DNA of 12,601 nt, from contig JALUUX010000036.1 of the NCBI GenBank assembly GCA_027021145.1, positions 1-12,601 on the forward strand. The letters are read 5' to 3'. Below are positions 1 through 7,115 of the stretch, piece after piece. The translations under genes and the position numbers were made by a program. Origin of the DNA: Candidatus Shapirobacteria bacterium (lineage in GTDB: Bacteria; Patescibacteriota; Microgenomatia; UBA12405; JAHJSD01). Under the pieces are notes generated by a model that saw nothing but the letters and a program-made list of their open reading frames with translations, was not told the origin of the DNA and did no database searches. The first letter of the stretch is position 1. Every line of letters starts with the position of its first letter.

Positions 1-660
1 AATGTTGGCAACAAAGAAGTTTTTAATTGAGCCAAAAAGGTGGTGGATGGTGGGACGACCTAACCAAAAACCACCAGCCACTCGACTGGTTTGGAGATAA
101 AGAGGGTAAAGCCAAGGAAGGTAAAGGAGGGCGATTATTAGGTAAGGCTTAAAGACTTCGAGAAAAGCCCTTCTTTCTTTTGTTTGGCTTAGTTGCCAAA
201 GGAACTGGGCCGCAAGAGCAAAGATAGCAAAGTGATGCGAGTACAAAGCAGCTGTAGCCGCGAGAATATAACCCCAACGAAAAGAGCGGACAAGGCAGTA
301 GAAAGAAAGGACAACAAAAAAGAGAAGACAAAAATACATTCGACCTTCGAAGGCATAGGGAAAGAGAAAAGGGTTAGAGAAAGTGAGCAAGCTCGCTAAG
401 AGACCGGTTTTTCGGTTAAATAAGTATTTACCCAGGAAGTAAATAATAACGCTGGTGGCGAGGTAAAAAAGAAAGGAGAGGGTGCGAATAGCGATCTCTG
501 AAGAACCAAAAAGGCGGAACCAAAAAAAGCTAATAAGATAAAAGAGGGGTGGCGAGGTATCTCTGAAGACTATTTGGAGCATTGGCCCTAGGGCTTTTTG
601 AGCCGCCAGGGCACTAAAGGCTTCATCACCCCAAAGACTAACATTGAATAAAGTAGTCAT
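1..660 (-). CDS. GT-C family membrane glycosyltransferase, partial (3' end beyond the left edge), N-terminally short
   Basis: An open frame of 220 codons runs from ATG at 660 down to position 1 without a stop, so the 3' part lies outside the window. The product is strongly hydrophobic and has the GT-C (GT39/RgtA-like) pattern: LWGDEAFS at residues 9-16 with the acidic pair D12-E13 expected to bind the divalent cation and lipid-phosphate sugar, then DTSPPLFYL (34-42), FGSSE (51-55), and PYAFEGRMY near 101-109. By family knowledge such enzymes move a sugar from a polyprenyl-phosphate donor to an extracytoplasmic acceptor. The start is odd. GT-C proteins normally have a transmembrane helix before the first acidic loop, but here only 11 residues precede D12, and a TAA stop sits in frame directly before the ATG. 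The gene lies 32 bp after rpsT on the same strand and is probably co-transcribed. Family assignment is good; acceptor and sugar are unknown. Confidence 0.85.
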   Translation of the reverse strand, partial: MTTLFNVSLWGDEAFSALAAQKALGPMLQIVFRDTSPPLFYLISFFWFRLFGSSEIAIRTLSFLFYLATSVIIYFLGKYLFNRKTGLLASLLTFSNPFLFPYAFEGRMYFCLLFFVVLSFYCLVRSFRWGYILAATAALYSHHFAIFALAAQFLWQLSQTKERRAFLEVFKPYLIIALLYLPWLYPLYLQTSRVAGGFWLGRPTIHHLFGSIKNFFVANI

Positions 661-692
661 TTAGTTAGAGTTTAACATATCTTCAAGCGAGA

Positions 693-962
693 TCATTGGC
701 GCTTAGTGGCTTTCGAAGAGCTTTTGGTTTGAGAAACGAGCCGACTTAAACGGCTTTTGATTCGAGCCGCTTTATTTTTGTGAAAAATATGTTTTTTGGC
801 TGCTTTATCCACTACCGAGTAGACTCGACTCAAGTTTTTTCTCGTCGGCTTCTTTTTAAACTGGCGGATTATTTGCTTGACCGCTGCTTTGATCCGGCGA
901 TTAATTTGAGTCCTTTTCTTGGTTTGTCTTAGCGCTTTTTTGGCTGATTTAGTAATCGGCAT
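693..962 (-). CDS. rpsT: 30S ribosomal protein S20
   Basis: The 89-residue, very basic protein has the S20 signature: KSAKKALRQTKKR near the N-terminus, an N-rich basic middle, then DKAAKKHIFHKNKAARIKSRLSRL in the C-terminal half (the conserved D-AAKK-x3-HKN-AAR-KSRL block). S20 is an all-helical protein that binds 16S rRNA early in small-subunit assembly. ATG at 962 gives MPITKSAKK, the usual S20 start; an in-frame TTG at 968 would add two residues and is less likely. The length fits the family (about 85-90). There is no clear Shine-Dalgarno sequence. A likely promoter lies at 1012-1040, giving a leader of roughly 43 nt. The gene is divergent from murJ and is followed after 32 bp by the partial GT-C gene. 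It ends in TGA. Confidence 0.95.
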   Translation of the reverse strand: MPITKSAKKALRQTKKRTQINRRIKAAVKQIIRQFKKKPTRKNLSRVYSVVDKAAKKHIFHKNKAARIKSRLSRLVSQTKSSSKATKRQ

Positions 963-1011
963 TGCCAAACAAAAGATTTTGAAAATTAAAGTTTGGGTTA
1001 ATAATCAAGAA

Positions 1012-1040
1012 ATTTTAACAACTTATTGTTCAAATAGCAA
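1012..1040 (-). promoter_or_regulatory. Predicted rpsT promoter (extended -10)
   Basis: Read on the minus strand: -35 TTGCTA (1040-1035), 17-bp spacer, -10 TAAAAT (1017-1012), with a TG one base before the -10 (extended -10). The predicted transcription start is near 1005, leaving about 43 nt before the rpsT ATG at 962. It overlaps the murJ promoter by 15 bp. Confidence 0.55.
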
Positions 1041-1050
1041 GAAGTTGTTA
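1016..1050. repeat. 9-bp inverted repeat between the divergent rpsT and murJ promoters
   Basis: TAACAACTT at 1016-1024 is the exact reverse complement of AAGTTGTTA at 1042-1050, separated by 17 bp and centred on 1033. Each arm carries the TGTTA of the extended -10 of one promoter (rpsT leftward, murJ rightward), so the symmetry may reflect the two promoters themselves, a regulator operator, or both. Confidence 0.7.
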
Positions 1051-1054
1051 TACT
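1026..1054 (+). promoter_or_regulatory. Predicted murJ promoter (extended -10), start point next to the ATG
   Basis: -35 TTGTTC (1026-1031), 17-bp spacer, -10 TATACT (1049-1054), preceded by TG at the extended -10 position. The predicted transcription start is about 1061, two bases before the murJ ATG at 1063, so the mRNA would be essentially leaderless. Confidence 0.65.
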
Positions 1055-1062
1055 CCCAATTG

Positions 1063-2721
1063 ATGATTAGGGCGATTTTAAAAAATGGCAGCCGGATTTT
1101 TTCCCAACGACAATCAAATATCTTCTCAGCAGCAGCTATTTTAGCCGCTACTTTTAGCCTTTCCGCCTTATTGGGCATCTTGCGTGACCGGCTCCTTTAT
1201 GCTCGTTTCTATGCCTGTTGTGCCTCGGCTTTAGATGCTTATAATGCCGCTTTTAGAATCCCCGACATCATTTTTCGCCTTTTGGTGATTGGGGCTCTCT
1301 CGGCCGCCTTTATTCCTATTTTTAGCCAACAATTTGTTCGCTCTAAGGCGGAAGCCTATCGCACTGCTTCAGCGGTGATTAATATTCTTTCTTTAGTTTT
1401 CCTCTTTTTTACTTTTTGGGTTATGATTTTGGCTCGGCCTCTTTCTGGCCTTATCGCTTCTGGTTTTAGCCTTGATCAAATTTTATTAATGAGTCGCTTG
1501 ACCCGGTTAATGGTTCTGGCTCAGTGGTTTTTTTTGTTGAGTAATTTTCTAACCGGAGTTTTACAAAGTTGTCAGCGGTTCTTACTGCCAGCCTTAGCAC
1601 CAATTGTTTATAATTTGGGCATTATTTTTGGGATTCAAGTTTTGGCTCAATATTGGGGGATTTTTGGTCCTGCCCTTGGAGTAGTTATCGGCGCCGCTCT
1701 TCACTTTTTGATTCAATTGCCTCTGGTGATTAATCTGGGTTTTCGCTATTCACCTATCTTTTCGCTGCGTTTGGTTGGAGTAAGGAAGATTTTAAAATTA
1801 ATGGGGCCACGAACTTTATCTTTGGGGTTATCAGAGATTGAGGCCACAGTGGCTCTTTTTTTGGCTAGCACTTTGCCCACGGGCTCACTCTCGCTTTTTT
1901 ATTTGGCTCAGCGACTGACTCAATTTTTCGCTCGACTCTTTGGTACTACCATTGGCCAAGCTTCTTTACCAATTCTTTCTCGAGAAGCAGATCAGCGCCA
2001 CTTGGAATCCTTTCGGCGCACCTTGATTACTTCTTTGTTGCAGGCAGTTTATTTAGCTTTGCCTACTGGAATCATTCTTTTGGTGTTGAGAGTACCTTTG
2101 GTGCGATTGGCTTATGGTGCTCAAGAATTTCCTTGGCGAGCAACTATTACTACTGGCCGAGTAGTGGCCTTTTTTGCTCCGTTAGTGGTGATCAATACTC
2201 TCAGCGATATTCTAATTCGAGGGTTTTATGCCCTTCAGGATACTCGGACTCCCTTATTGGCTTCGATGTTCTCTTTGGGAGTAAATATTGTTATTGCTCT
2301 CTGGACCATCTTGGGTCTTCGGTTGGGAGTAGTAGGTTTAGCTTTGGCGATAGTAGTTTCAGCTCTGGCTCAAGCGGCGCTTCTTCTATTTTTATTATTA
2401 AAACGATTATCGTCTCGATCAGTAGATTGGTACCAGCAGCTTTGGCAGCCGTTGACACAAATGGGCCTGGTGGCTTTATTGAGTGGTTGGGTAGCTTGGC
2501 TTTTATTGCGAGGATTAGATTACTATGTATTTGATACTAGTAGAATCGTTGGTTTGGTAGCCCTCACCTTAATTAGTAGTTCAGTGGCGCTAACAATTTA
2601 TCTAGCTTTAACCCTTGGTTTGGGTTTAATTCAAGCCCAGGCTATTTTTAACTTGATCAGGCGAGGTCTAGGCTGGTTAAAACCTAAGACTCCTCTGTTG
2701 GAGCTACCACCAATGGATTAG
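1063..2721 (+). CDS. murJ: Lipid II flippase MurJ (MviN family)
   Basis: The 552-residue polytopic membrane protein has the MurJ layout: a short N-terminus, a first helix with the conserved RD (GILRDRLLYARF, about residues 38-49), then hydrophobic helices through the full length, consistent with the 14 of the MOP-superfamily MurJ fold. Further family-like stretches are IPDIIFRLLVIGALSAAFIPIF and FYALQDTRTPL (the conserved F-A-x-DT-TP segment). MurJ moves undecaprenyl-PP-linked peptidoglycan precursor across the cytoplasmic membrane. I chose ATG 1063 over the upstream ATG at 919 because 919 lies antisense to rpsT, gives no family-like sequence, and falls upstream of the predicted promoter. There is no Shine-Dalgarno sequence. 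A T8 run lies at 1528-1535. The gene stands alone, between the divergent rpsT and a fresh promoter for the pilus genes. Confidence 0.93.
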   Translation: MIRAILKNGSRIFSQRQSNIFSAAAILAATFSLSALLGILRDRLLYARFYACCASALDAYNAAFRIPDIIFRLLVIGALSAAFIPIFSQQFVRSKAEAYRTASAVINILSLVFLFFTFWVMILARPLSGLIASGFSLDQILLMSRLTRLMVLAQWFFLLSNFLTGVLQSCQRFLLPALAPIVYNLGIIFGIQVLAQYWGIFGPALGVVIGAALHFLIQLPLVINLGFRYSPIFSLRLVGVRKILKLMGPRTLSLGLSEIEATVALFLASTLPTGSLSLFYLAQRLTQFFARLFGTTIGQASLPILSREADQRHLESFRRTLITSLLQAVYLALPTGIILLVLRVPLVRLAYGAQEFPWRATITTGRVVAFFAPLVVINTLSDILIRGFYALQDTRTPLLASMFSLGVNIVIALWTILGLRLGVVGLALAIVVSALAQAALLLFLLLKRLSSRSVDWYQQLWQPLTQMGLVALLSGWVAWLLLRGLDYYVFDTSRIVGLVALTLISSSVALTIYLALTLGLGLIQAQAIFNLIRRGLGWLKPKTPLLELPPMD

Positions 2722-2727
2722 TTTCCT

Positions 2728-2756
2728 TTGACACCCTGGGATAACTTTAATATACT
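2728..2756 (+). promoter_or_regulatory. Predicted strong promoter of the pilN-pilO surface operon
   Basis: Perfect -35 TTGACA (2728-2733), 17-bp spacer, -10 TATACT (2751-2756). The predicted start is near 2763, three bases before the pilN ATG at 2766. This is the best sigma-70-like promoter in the window and probably drives pilN, pilO and the two genes after them. Confidence 0.75.
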
Positions 2757-2765
2757 GAATTGAGA

Positions 2766-3350
2766 ATGGCTAAAGAGGAAATTTCCTTATTGCCCCGACA
2801 AGGCTTAGAGGGGACGCCTTTAGGTCGACTGATTGATTGGCTCTTGTCTTCTGGGCGCTATATTATTATCTTTACCGAGTTAATTGTCATTGGGGCTTTT
2901 CTTTCTCGTTTCTGGTTAGATCGGAAGAACTCTGATCTCTCGGAAGAAATTCGTCAACAGAAGGCAATTTTGGAGGCAACTCGGAGCTTTGAACAAGAGT
3001 TTCGTCTCTTTCAAACCAGATTGAATGTAATCGCTCGACATTTAAAGAGGAATTATGAGCCTCTTCAACCCCTTGATGTTATTACCCAAAGCTTGCCTAA
3101 AGGCGTGGTGGTCTTAAGCTATAGTTTTACTAGTGAAAATCAGGAGGAAGCCAATCTTCTCGCCTTGGTTCTTTCTGAGTCCGATTTAGCTCAATTTGTA
3201 GACAATCTTTTGGCCCGAGCAGAGGTAAGCAAGGTTAGGATTGGCACGATTGAAAAAGAAAGTAAGGCTCAGGGAATGAAGATTCAGTTTACTGTTGGTT
3301 TTAAAGATTTAAATCGAGAGAAAGATGCCGCTAGCAACAATCGCGGATAA
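2766..3350 (+). CDS. pilN: PilN-like type IV pilus inner-membrane assembly protein
   Basis: The 194-residue protein has a short cytoplasmic tail with ISLLP at residues 6-10, matching the INLLP motif by which PilN docks on PilM. One transmembrane segment follows (about 33-50), then a coiled-coil-prone stretch (about 54-85) and a small ferredoxin-like periplasmic domain (about 98-185). By family knowledge PilN pairs with PilO to form the inner-membrane platform linking the cytoplasmic motor to the pilus. The start is ATG 2766; TTG 2760 in frame would add only two residues. Its promoter lies immediately upstream, and its 3' end overlaps pilO by 26 bp, implying coupled translation. No pilM, pilB, pilC, pilT or major pilin is in the window. 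The family call rests on motif, topology and the pilO neighbour. Confidence 0.8.
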   Translation: MAKEEISLLPRQGLEGTPLGRLIDWLLSSGRYIIIFTELIVIGAFLSRFWLDRKNSDLSEEIRQQKAILEATRSFEQEFRLFQTRLNVIARHLKRNYEPLQPLDVITQSLPKGVVVLSYSFTSENQEEANLLALVLSESDLAQFVDNLLARAEVSKVRIGTIEKESKAQGMKIQFTVGFKDLNREKDAASNNRG

Positions 3351-3993
3351 ATGGTTTAAACCTTACCAAGAAAAGCTGACTCAGGTAGCTAAACAAGAAA
3401 CCACCTGGAAGTATGTTGAAGTTTCTTTGACTCTATTTACCATTGCTTTTTTTGTGATTTTTGCTATTCGACCAGCAGTAAGCACTATTTCTGGCTTGGT
3501 GGGAGAGATTAAAGAAAAAGAGGCTACTAGTTTGGCAATGAAAAGGAAAATTAATGCTATTATCGAGGCTCAGGAGAATTATGCCCGTTATCAGCGGGAA
3601 ATTGGTTTGATTGATAGTTTTTTGCCTTCTGATTTTTCTCTGGCTCAAGGGTTGGCTCAAGTGCTTGGTAGTGCCGGTGAGGCCAGGGTGGTTTTGGAGA
3701 CGGTTAATTTGCCCGAATTAACTTTTGCTGGAGGAAGTAATTTGAAAGCCAGGACCATTGTTACCTCAAAGGGATCAAATCGGGAAGTCTCGGTCTTAAA
3801 AGGGATTAATTTTTCGTTTTCTGCCAATGGTGACTACCAAAGGTTGAGGCAGTTGTTGAACCAATTGGTCAATACTCGTCGCTGGATCGAAGTTAGTCGC
3901 TATCGAATTGGCCTTCCTAAAGAGAAAGAAAGGGGAGCAGAATTACGTTTGGTAGTTGACGGGCGCGTTTATTTTTGGCGCGTTAAAAATTAA
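3325..3993 (+). CDS. pilO: PilO-like type IV pilus inner-membrane assembly protein
   Basis: The 222-residue protein has an N-terminal cytoplasmic stretch of about 30 residues, one transmembrane helix (about 31-50), a charged coiled-coil region (about 56-95) and a C-terminal alpha/beta domain that would lie outside the membrane. This is the standard PilO topology and it directly follows pilN. PilO heterodimerises with PilN and aligns the pilus machine. ATG 3325 begins inside the end of pilN (26-bp overlap) with a weak purine-rich stretch (GAGAGAAAG) before it, so translation is probably coupled. Sequence-level PilO motifs are weak, so the call leans on topology, length and synteny. Confidence 0.75.
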   Translation: MPLATIADKWFKPYQEKLTQVAKQETTWKYVEVSLTLFTIAFFVIFAIRPAVSTISGLVGEIKEKEATSLAMKRKINAIIEAQENYARYQREIGLIDSFLPSDFSLAQGLAQVLGSAGEARVVLETVNLPELTFAGGSNLKARTIVTSKGSNREVSVLKGINFSFSANGDYQRLRQLLNQLVNTRRWIEVSRYRIGLPKEKERGAELRLVVDGRVYFWRVKN

Positions 3994-4013
3994 TTTAAAA
4001 CAATTAAGACTTT

Positions 4014-4343
4014 ATGGAAGAAAAAAAGTGGGTTTGGCTTGGTAGCATTACTTTAGTTACCGCGCTAATTTGGGTCGCTTTGGATGGTTATCATCAATTA
4101 GTGCGACAAGATCGTCTGGGAACGGTTAAGGAGTTGTTGAAGCCGATAGATCCAAGGTTGAATACCCAAGTTTTGAAAGATATTGAATTGAGAAAAGAAT
4201 ATCAATTGTTGGAGGCAGAGAAGCTACTTCCGTCTCCTCAACCACCGCTTCCCATTGAGGCTAGTTCTAGCGCCGTGCAATTAGAAATAAACCGCTCAAC
4301 TACTGAGAGTGGCATAAGTAGTGGCAGTGCTCAACAACAATGA
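4014..4343 (+). CDS. Small single-pass membrane protein in the pilP position
   Basis: The 109-residue protein has a short N-terminus, a transmembrane helix at about residues 7-25, a charged helical stretch (about 33-70, with PIDPRLNTQVLKDIELRKEY) and a Pro/Ser/Thr-rich tail. I do not recognise a named family. It sits 20 bp after pilO, where classical systems have pilP, but it lacks a lipoprotein signal (no lipobox Cys; no Cys at all) and a PilP beta-sandwich, so it is not called PilP. The stop TGA overlaps the next ATG as ATGA, so the two are translationally coupled. A role as a linker or stabiliser of the pilus platform is inference only. Confidence 0.75.
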   Translation: MEEKKWVWLGSITLVTALIWVALDGYHQLVRQDRLGTVKELLKPIDPRLNTQVLKDIELRKEYQLLEAEKLLPSPQPPLPIEASSSAVQLEINRSTTESGISSGSAQQQ

Positions 4344-5731
4344 TTAATAGAGAGAAGAAAATACCAACTCTAGCAGCCTTACTTTTAATTGGTGCTCTAA
4401 TTGCTAGTTTGATATTGATTCAGCAAAAGCAGATTTTTTTCTCTGGAGCGAGCCAATCAATTGTTCCTCAGTCAGTTCAAATCACTAATATTACCGATAA
4501 TAGTTTTACCGTTTCTTGGATTACCGCTAAAAAAGTGAGTGGGCTGGTCAAGTTGATGGATTCAGGAGGAGAAAGAATTTTTCCTGATATTAGGGATAAA
4601 ACCGGTCAGTTAGGTTTATTTACTACTCATTATATTGAGGTGGTGGGTTTAAGCCCTAACCAAAAATATCGCTTCGTTATTATTTCTGACGGCAAGGAAT
4701 TCTTGGCCAAAGACAATCGTCCCTATCAGACTCGGACGGCTCGCTTGTTTGCGGGTAAAGTCCCTCGGGCTAATTTGGCTTCTGGTCGAGTGGAAACAGT
4801 TGATGGTCAACCAGCGGCAGGAGCGATTGTTTATTTTAAGGTAGAAGGAGTTAGTCCTCTTTCTTCGTTGGTGACCAGTCAAGGAAATTGGGTGATTTCT
4901 TTAGCTAAGGCCTTTTCTGATGATTTAAGTCGGCCAGCGGACTATCAAGACGGTTTGATTGTCGCTGAGATTCTGGTTCAGGCAGGGGAGCAAGGGCAAG
5001 CTAGAGCCAGAGTTTTTACCCAAGATGATGATCCAGTGCCATTAATCAGGTTGGGAGAGGAGCATGATTTTACTCGATCTCAACCGGAAGCGGGACCAAC
5101 TCAAGCGATAACTCCTACACCCACAATGAAACCTGATTCTCGATTAACAGGGTTAGAAGATGAAGGAATAATCTATCAATCGTTTAAAATTATTAATCCT
5201 GAGGAAGGCGAAGTAATTACCACTGTTCGCCCGGAGATTTTTGGTACCGGCCCTCAAGGAACCAGAGTGAAGATTGTTCTCGAATCTCCAATAAAATACC
5301 AGGCAGAGTTAGAGGTTGATAACCAGGGGAATTGGCGTTGGAGTCCACCGCAGGATTTGGATCCTGGCCCCCACACTTTAACTGTTACTTATTTAAATCC
5401 TGAAACTGGCCAAGAGGAAACTTTTATTCGCACCTTTGTTTTGGCAGCCAACAATGACTTGGGAACTCCTTCATTTGTGGCCACGCCCTCTGCTGATTGG
5501 GTTACTCCCACTCCGACATTACGGCCTAGTCCCACCCCAACAATTTTGTCCACTCCCACTGGGACGCCAATTCCTACCTCTACACCAACACCGAGGCCGA
5601 CTTCTTCAATACGAACCAGTTTGCCATCAACAGAGTCGGGAGTTCCTACTAGTGGTTTTTGGCAACCGACCTTTATGATGATGATTGGGGGCATCTTGGT
5701 ATTAATGGGTATGTTTTTAGTGGTATTTTAG
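4340..5731 (+). CDS. Surface protein with FN3 and Ig-like domains, Pro/Thr stalk and C-terminal membrane segment
   Basis: The 463-residue exported protein has an N-terminal hydrophobic segment (about 9-27), a fibronectin type III domain (about 42-133, with the FTVSW strand and the LSPNQKYRF turn), a second beta-sandwich resembling a carboxypeptidase-regulatory or Ig domain (about 146-235, DGQPAAGAIVYF), a third bacterial Ig-like domain (about 284-368), a Pro/Thr/Ser-rich linker (about 377-427) and a terminal hydrophobic segment (about 443-463). LPSTE lies at 428-432, just before the last segment; it resembles a sortase signal, but no basic residues follow the membrane segment. The likely role is an extended adhesin or stalk on the outer face of the membrane. 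The ATG overlaps the previous stop (ATGA), placing it in the pilN-pilO transcript. The architecture is clear; ligand and exact role are unknown. Confidence 0.85.
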   Translation: MINREKKIPTLAALLLIGALIASLILIQQKQIFFSGASQSIVPQSVQITNITDNSFTVSWITAKKVSGLVKLMDSGGERIFPDIRDKTGQLGLFTTHYIEVVGLSPNQKYRFVIISDGKEFLAKDNRPYQTRTARLFAGKVPRANLASGRVETVDGQPAAGAIVYFKVEGVSPLSSLVTSQGNWVISLAKAFSDDLSRPADYQDGLIVAEILVQAGEQGQARARVFTQDDDPVPLIRLGEEHDFTRSQPEAGPTQAITPTPTMKPDSRLTGLEDEGIIYQSFKIINPEEGEVITTVRPEIFGTGPQGTRVKIVLESPIKYQAELEVDNQGNWRWSPPQDLDPGPHTLTVTYLNPETGQEETFIRTFVLAANNDLGTPSFVATPSADWVTPTPTLRPSPTPTILSTPTGTPIPTSTPTPRPTSSIRTSLPSTESGVPTSGFWQPTFMMMIGGILVLMGMFLVVF

Positions 5732-5734
5732 GCC

Positions 5735-5764
5735 TTGACAAAGATCTAAAAAAAATGATCAAAT
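5735..5764 (+). promoter_or_regulatory. Possible promoter of the 5777 gene
   Basis: Perfect -35 TTGACA (5735-5740), 18-bp spacer, weak -10 TCAAAT (5759-5764). The predicted start is near 5771, giving a leader of about 6 nt before ATG 5777. The -10 matches consensus at only four of six positions, so support is moderate. Confidence 0.45.
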
Positions 5765-5776
5765 AGTTTAAACGGG

Positions 5777-7096
5777 ATGAAAACTAAACACTCACTTATT
5801 TTTGTTTTGGCAGGTTTAGCTCTTCTGAGCGCGTCGCTGGTAGCGGCGGTAATTCTGGTCAAGACCAATCAAGAGACGAGAAGGAAGGCAGTGGGATGTA
5901 ACGGTTGTCCAGATAATACTTGCGAATCAGGAGGGGCTTGTATTGCGACTGGTGGACATGCTTGTAATGGGAGTACTCGTTATACTTGTGATCCGAGTCG
6001 CCCCTGCGGTCAACAATGGGTAAATCCGGAGCCAAACCATCCTGATTGTGGCGGGTCCGGTGACGGCGGCGGTGGCGGCGGTGGTGGAGGAAGCGGCACG
6101 GGAGGAGTGTGTAGTCCAGTCGGGTGTGTTGAAGCTTATTGTCGGATCAATCCGGATGGTTCGGAGACCAATGCCTGTCATACCTGCGGCGACAACAGTC
6201 GATGGCGTGAAGGGGGTAATTGTGGCAATCATAATGCTTGTGGCGATCCGAGCAATCCCTATGACAACATTGCTATTGCCATTAGCGGTTGCTCTTACAG
6301 CGGGAGTGATCATTGCGGCAATGATACTTGTGAGCCGGGAGAAACCCCAGAAAATTGTCCCCAGGATTGCGGGGGAGGAGGTTTACCAGGCGGAGGAGGG
6401 GGGAGTGCCAATTGTCCTACCGATGTTACTCCTTATGTAGAACAGATTCCTGGTCCTCATGAGGGTCTTCAGCTGTGTAATGCCTATAACGATAGCATTG
6501 GCTGTCTTCGACTTAATCTTCCCCCTGAATATCAGAATTGCCCTTATTTGGCCGAAGCTTACACAGATAGTCCCAGTCAGTGTGTGGCACATACTGAGGC
6601 CAATTTGAAGATTAGGCGAGTAATTGGTAATGGGGGAACTATTTGTCTTTCGGAGGTTAATTTTGGGAATGATTGCGTGGTTCAATTAGATATCCGCGCC
6701 AATCAACCTGGAGCACCGGCGGGAAATCTAATTGCTTTTAAGCCTAATTGTGGTAATACTCCTCCTCCGCCGCCACCGCCAACCTCGACTCCAACTCCTA
6801 CTCCTACCCCCATTTATACTTGTGAGTGCAGTGAGGTAAAGATGTATGATTCGAATTGGCGGCAGATTACTGATTTTAGCCAACTTAGGAGAGGGCAGCA
6901 GGTATATTTGACTGTTTCGGGAACTACTGACCATCCGGCAGGCTTGACCCGAGGACGGATCAGAATTAATCGGGGCCAGTGGCAAGAGACAACTCAGCGT
7001 CATAATGGAGAGTTTTATATTACCTTTACAATTCCCGACTATGGCGATTATGAAGTTGAGGGACAAGTTTATAATCCAGCTTTAGGTTGGAGATAG
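5777..7096 (+). CDS. Secreted Cys-rich protein with Gly-rich spacers, Pro/Thr linker and C-terminal beta domain
   Basis: The 439-residue protein has an N-terminal hydrophobic segment (about 7-28) followed by NQETRRKA, which may be a signal peptide or an uncleaved anchor. The body has 30 cysteines. Residues 41-91 are dense in Cys, a Gly run lies at about 92-110, more Cys-rich sequence follows, and residues 180-198 carry CGNDTCEPGETPENCPQDC, a calcium-loop-like C-x4-C-x8-C-x3-C motif seen in many secreted bacterial proteins. A second Gly-rich spacer (199-209) leads to a less Cys-dense domain to about 325. A proline run and a short Pro/Thr linker (about 329-346) end in a predicted beta domain (about 349-439). 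Even Cys number and export suggest disulfides. No enzyme motif was seen. The gene follows the FN3 protein by 45 bp and may have its own promoter. A surface or matrix role is inferred. Confidence 0.8.
   Translation: MKTKHSLIFVLAGLALLSASLVAAVILVKTNQETRRKAVGCNGCPDNTCESGGACIATGGHACNGSTRYTCDPSRPCGQQWVNPEPNHPDCGGSGDGGGGGGGGGSGTGGVCSPVGCVEAYCRINPDGSETNACHTCGDNSRWREGGNCGNHNACGDPSNPYDNIAIAISGCSYSGSDHCGNDTCEPGETPENCPQDCGGGGLPGGGGGSANCPTDVTPYVEQIPGPHEGLQLCNAYNDSIGCLRLNLPPEYQNCPYLAEAYTDSPSQCVAHTEANLKIRRVIGNGGTICLSEVNFGNDCVVQLDIRANQPGAPAGNLIAFKPNCGNTPPPPPPPTSTPTPTPTPIYTCECSEVKMYDSNWRQITDFSQLRRGQQVYLTVSGTTDHPAGLTRGRIRINRGQWQETTQRHNGEFYITFTIPDYGDYEVEGQVYNPALGWR
6050..6106 (+). repeat. Gly-codon-rich low-complexity tract
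   Basis: GGC/GGT/GGA codons encode a Gly/Ser spacer at residues 92-110 of the 5777 protein. It separates the first Cys-rich block from the second and is GC-rich against the AT-leaning surroundings. Confidence 0.7.
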
Positions 7097-7115
7097 CAAT
7101 TTATAGCATTTGATC

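Noticed and set aside
149..399. Short open frames on both strands within 149-399
   Set aside because: They overlap the GT-C glycosyltransferase frame, which is uninterrupted and has family motifs; these are shadow frames.
919..1062. 5' extension of murJ to ATG 919
   Set aside because: It lies antisense to rpsT, the extra residues do not resemble MurJ, and the predicted promoter at 1026-1054 is downstream of it.
4014..4343. Calling the small membrane protein PilP
   Set aside because: It has no lipobox Cys and no PilP-like beta domain; only its position matches.
5389..5694. Minus-strand open frame rich in Val-Gly
   Set aside because: It is the antisense reading of the Pro/Thr linker of the FN3 protein; the repeated codons keep stops out of several frames.
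5927..7066. Overlapping frames on both strands inside the Cys-rich gene
   Set aside because: They have no family features. The 5777 frame has a signal-like N-terminus, paired Cys and known motif types.
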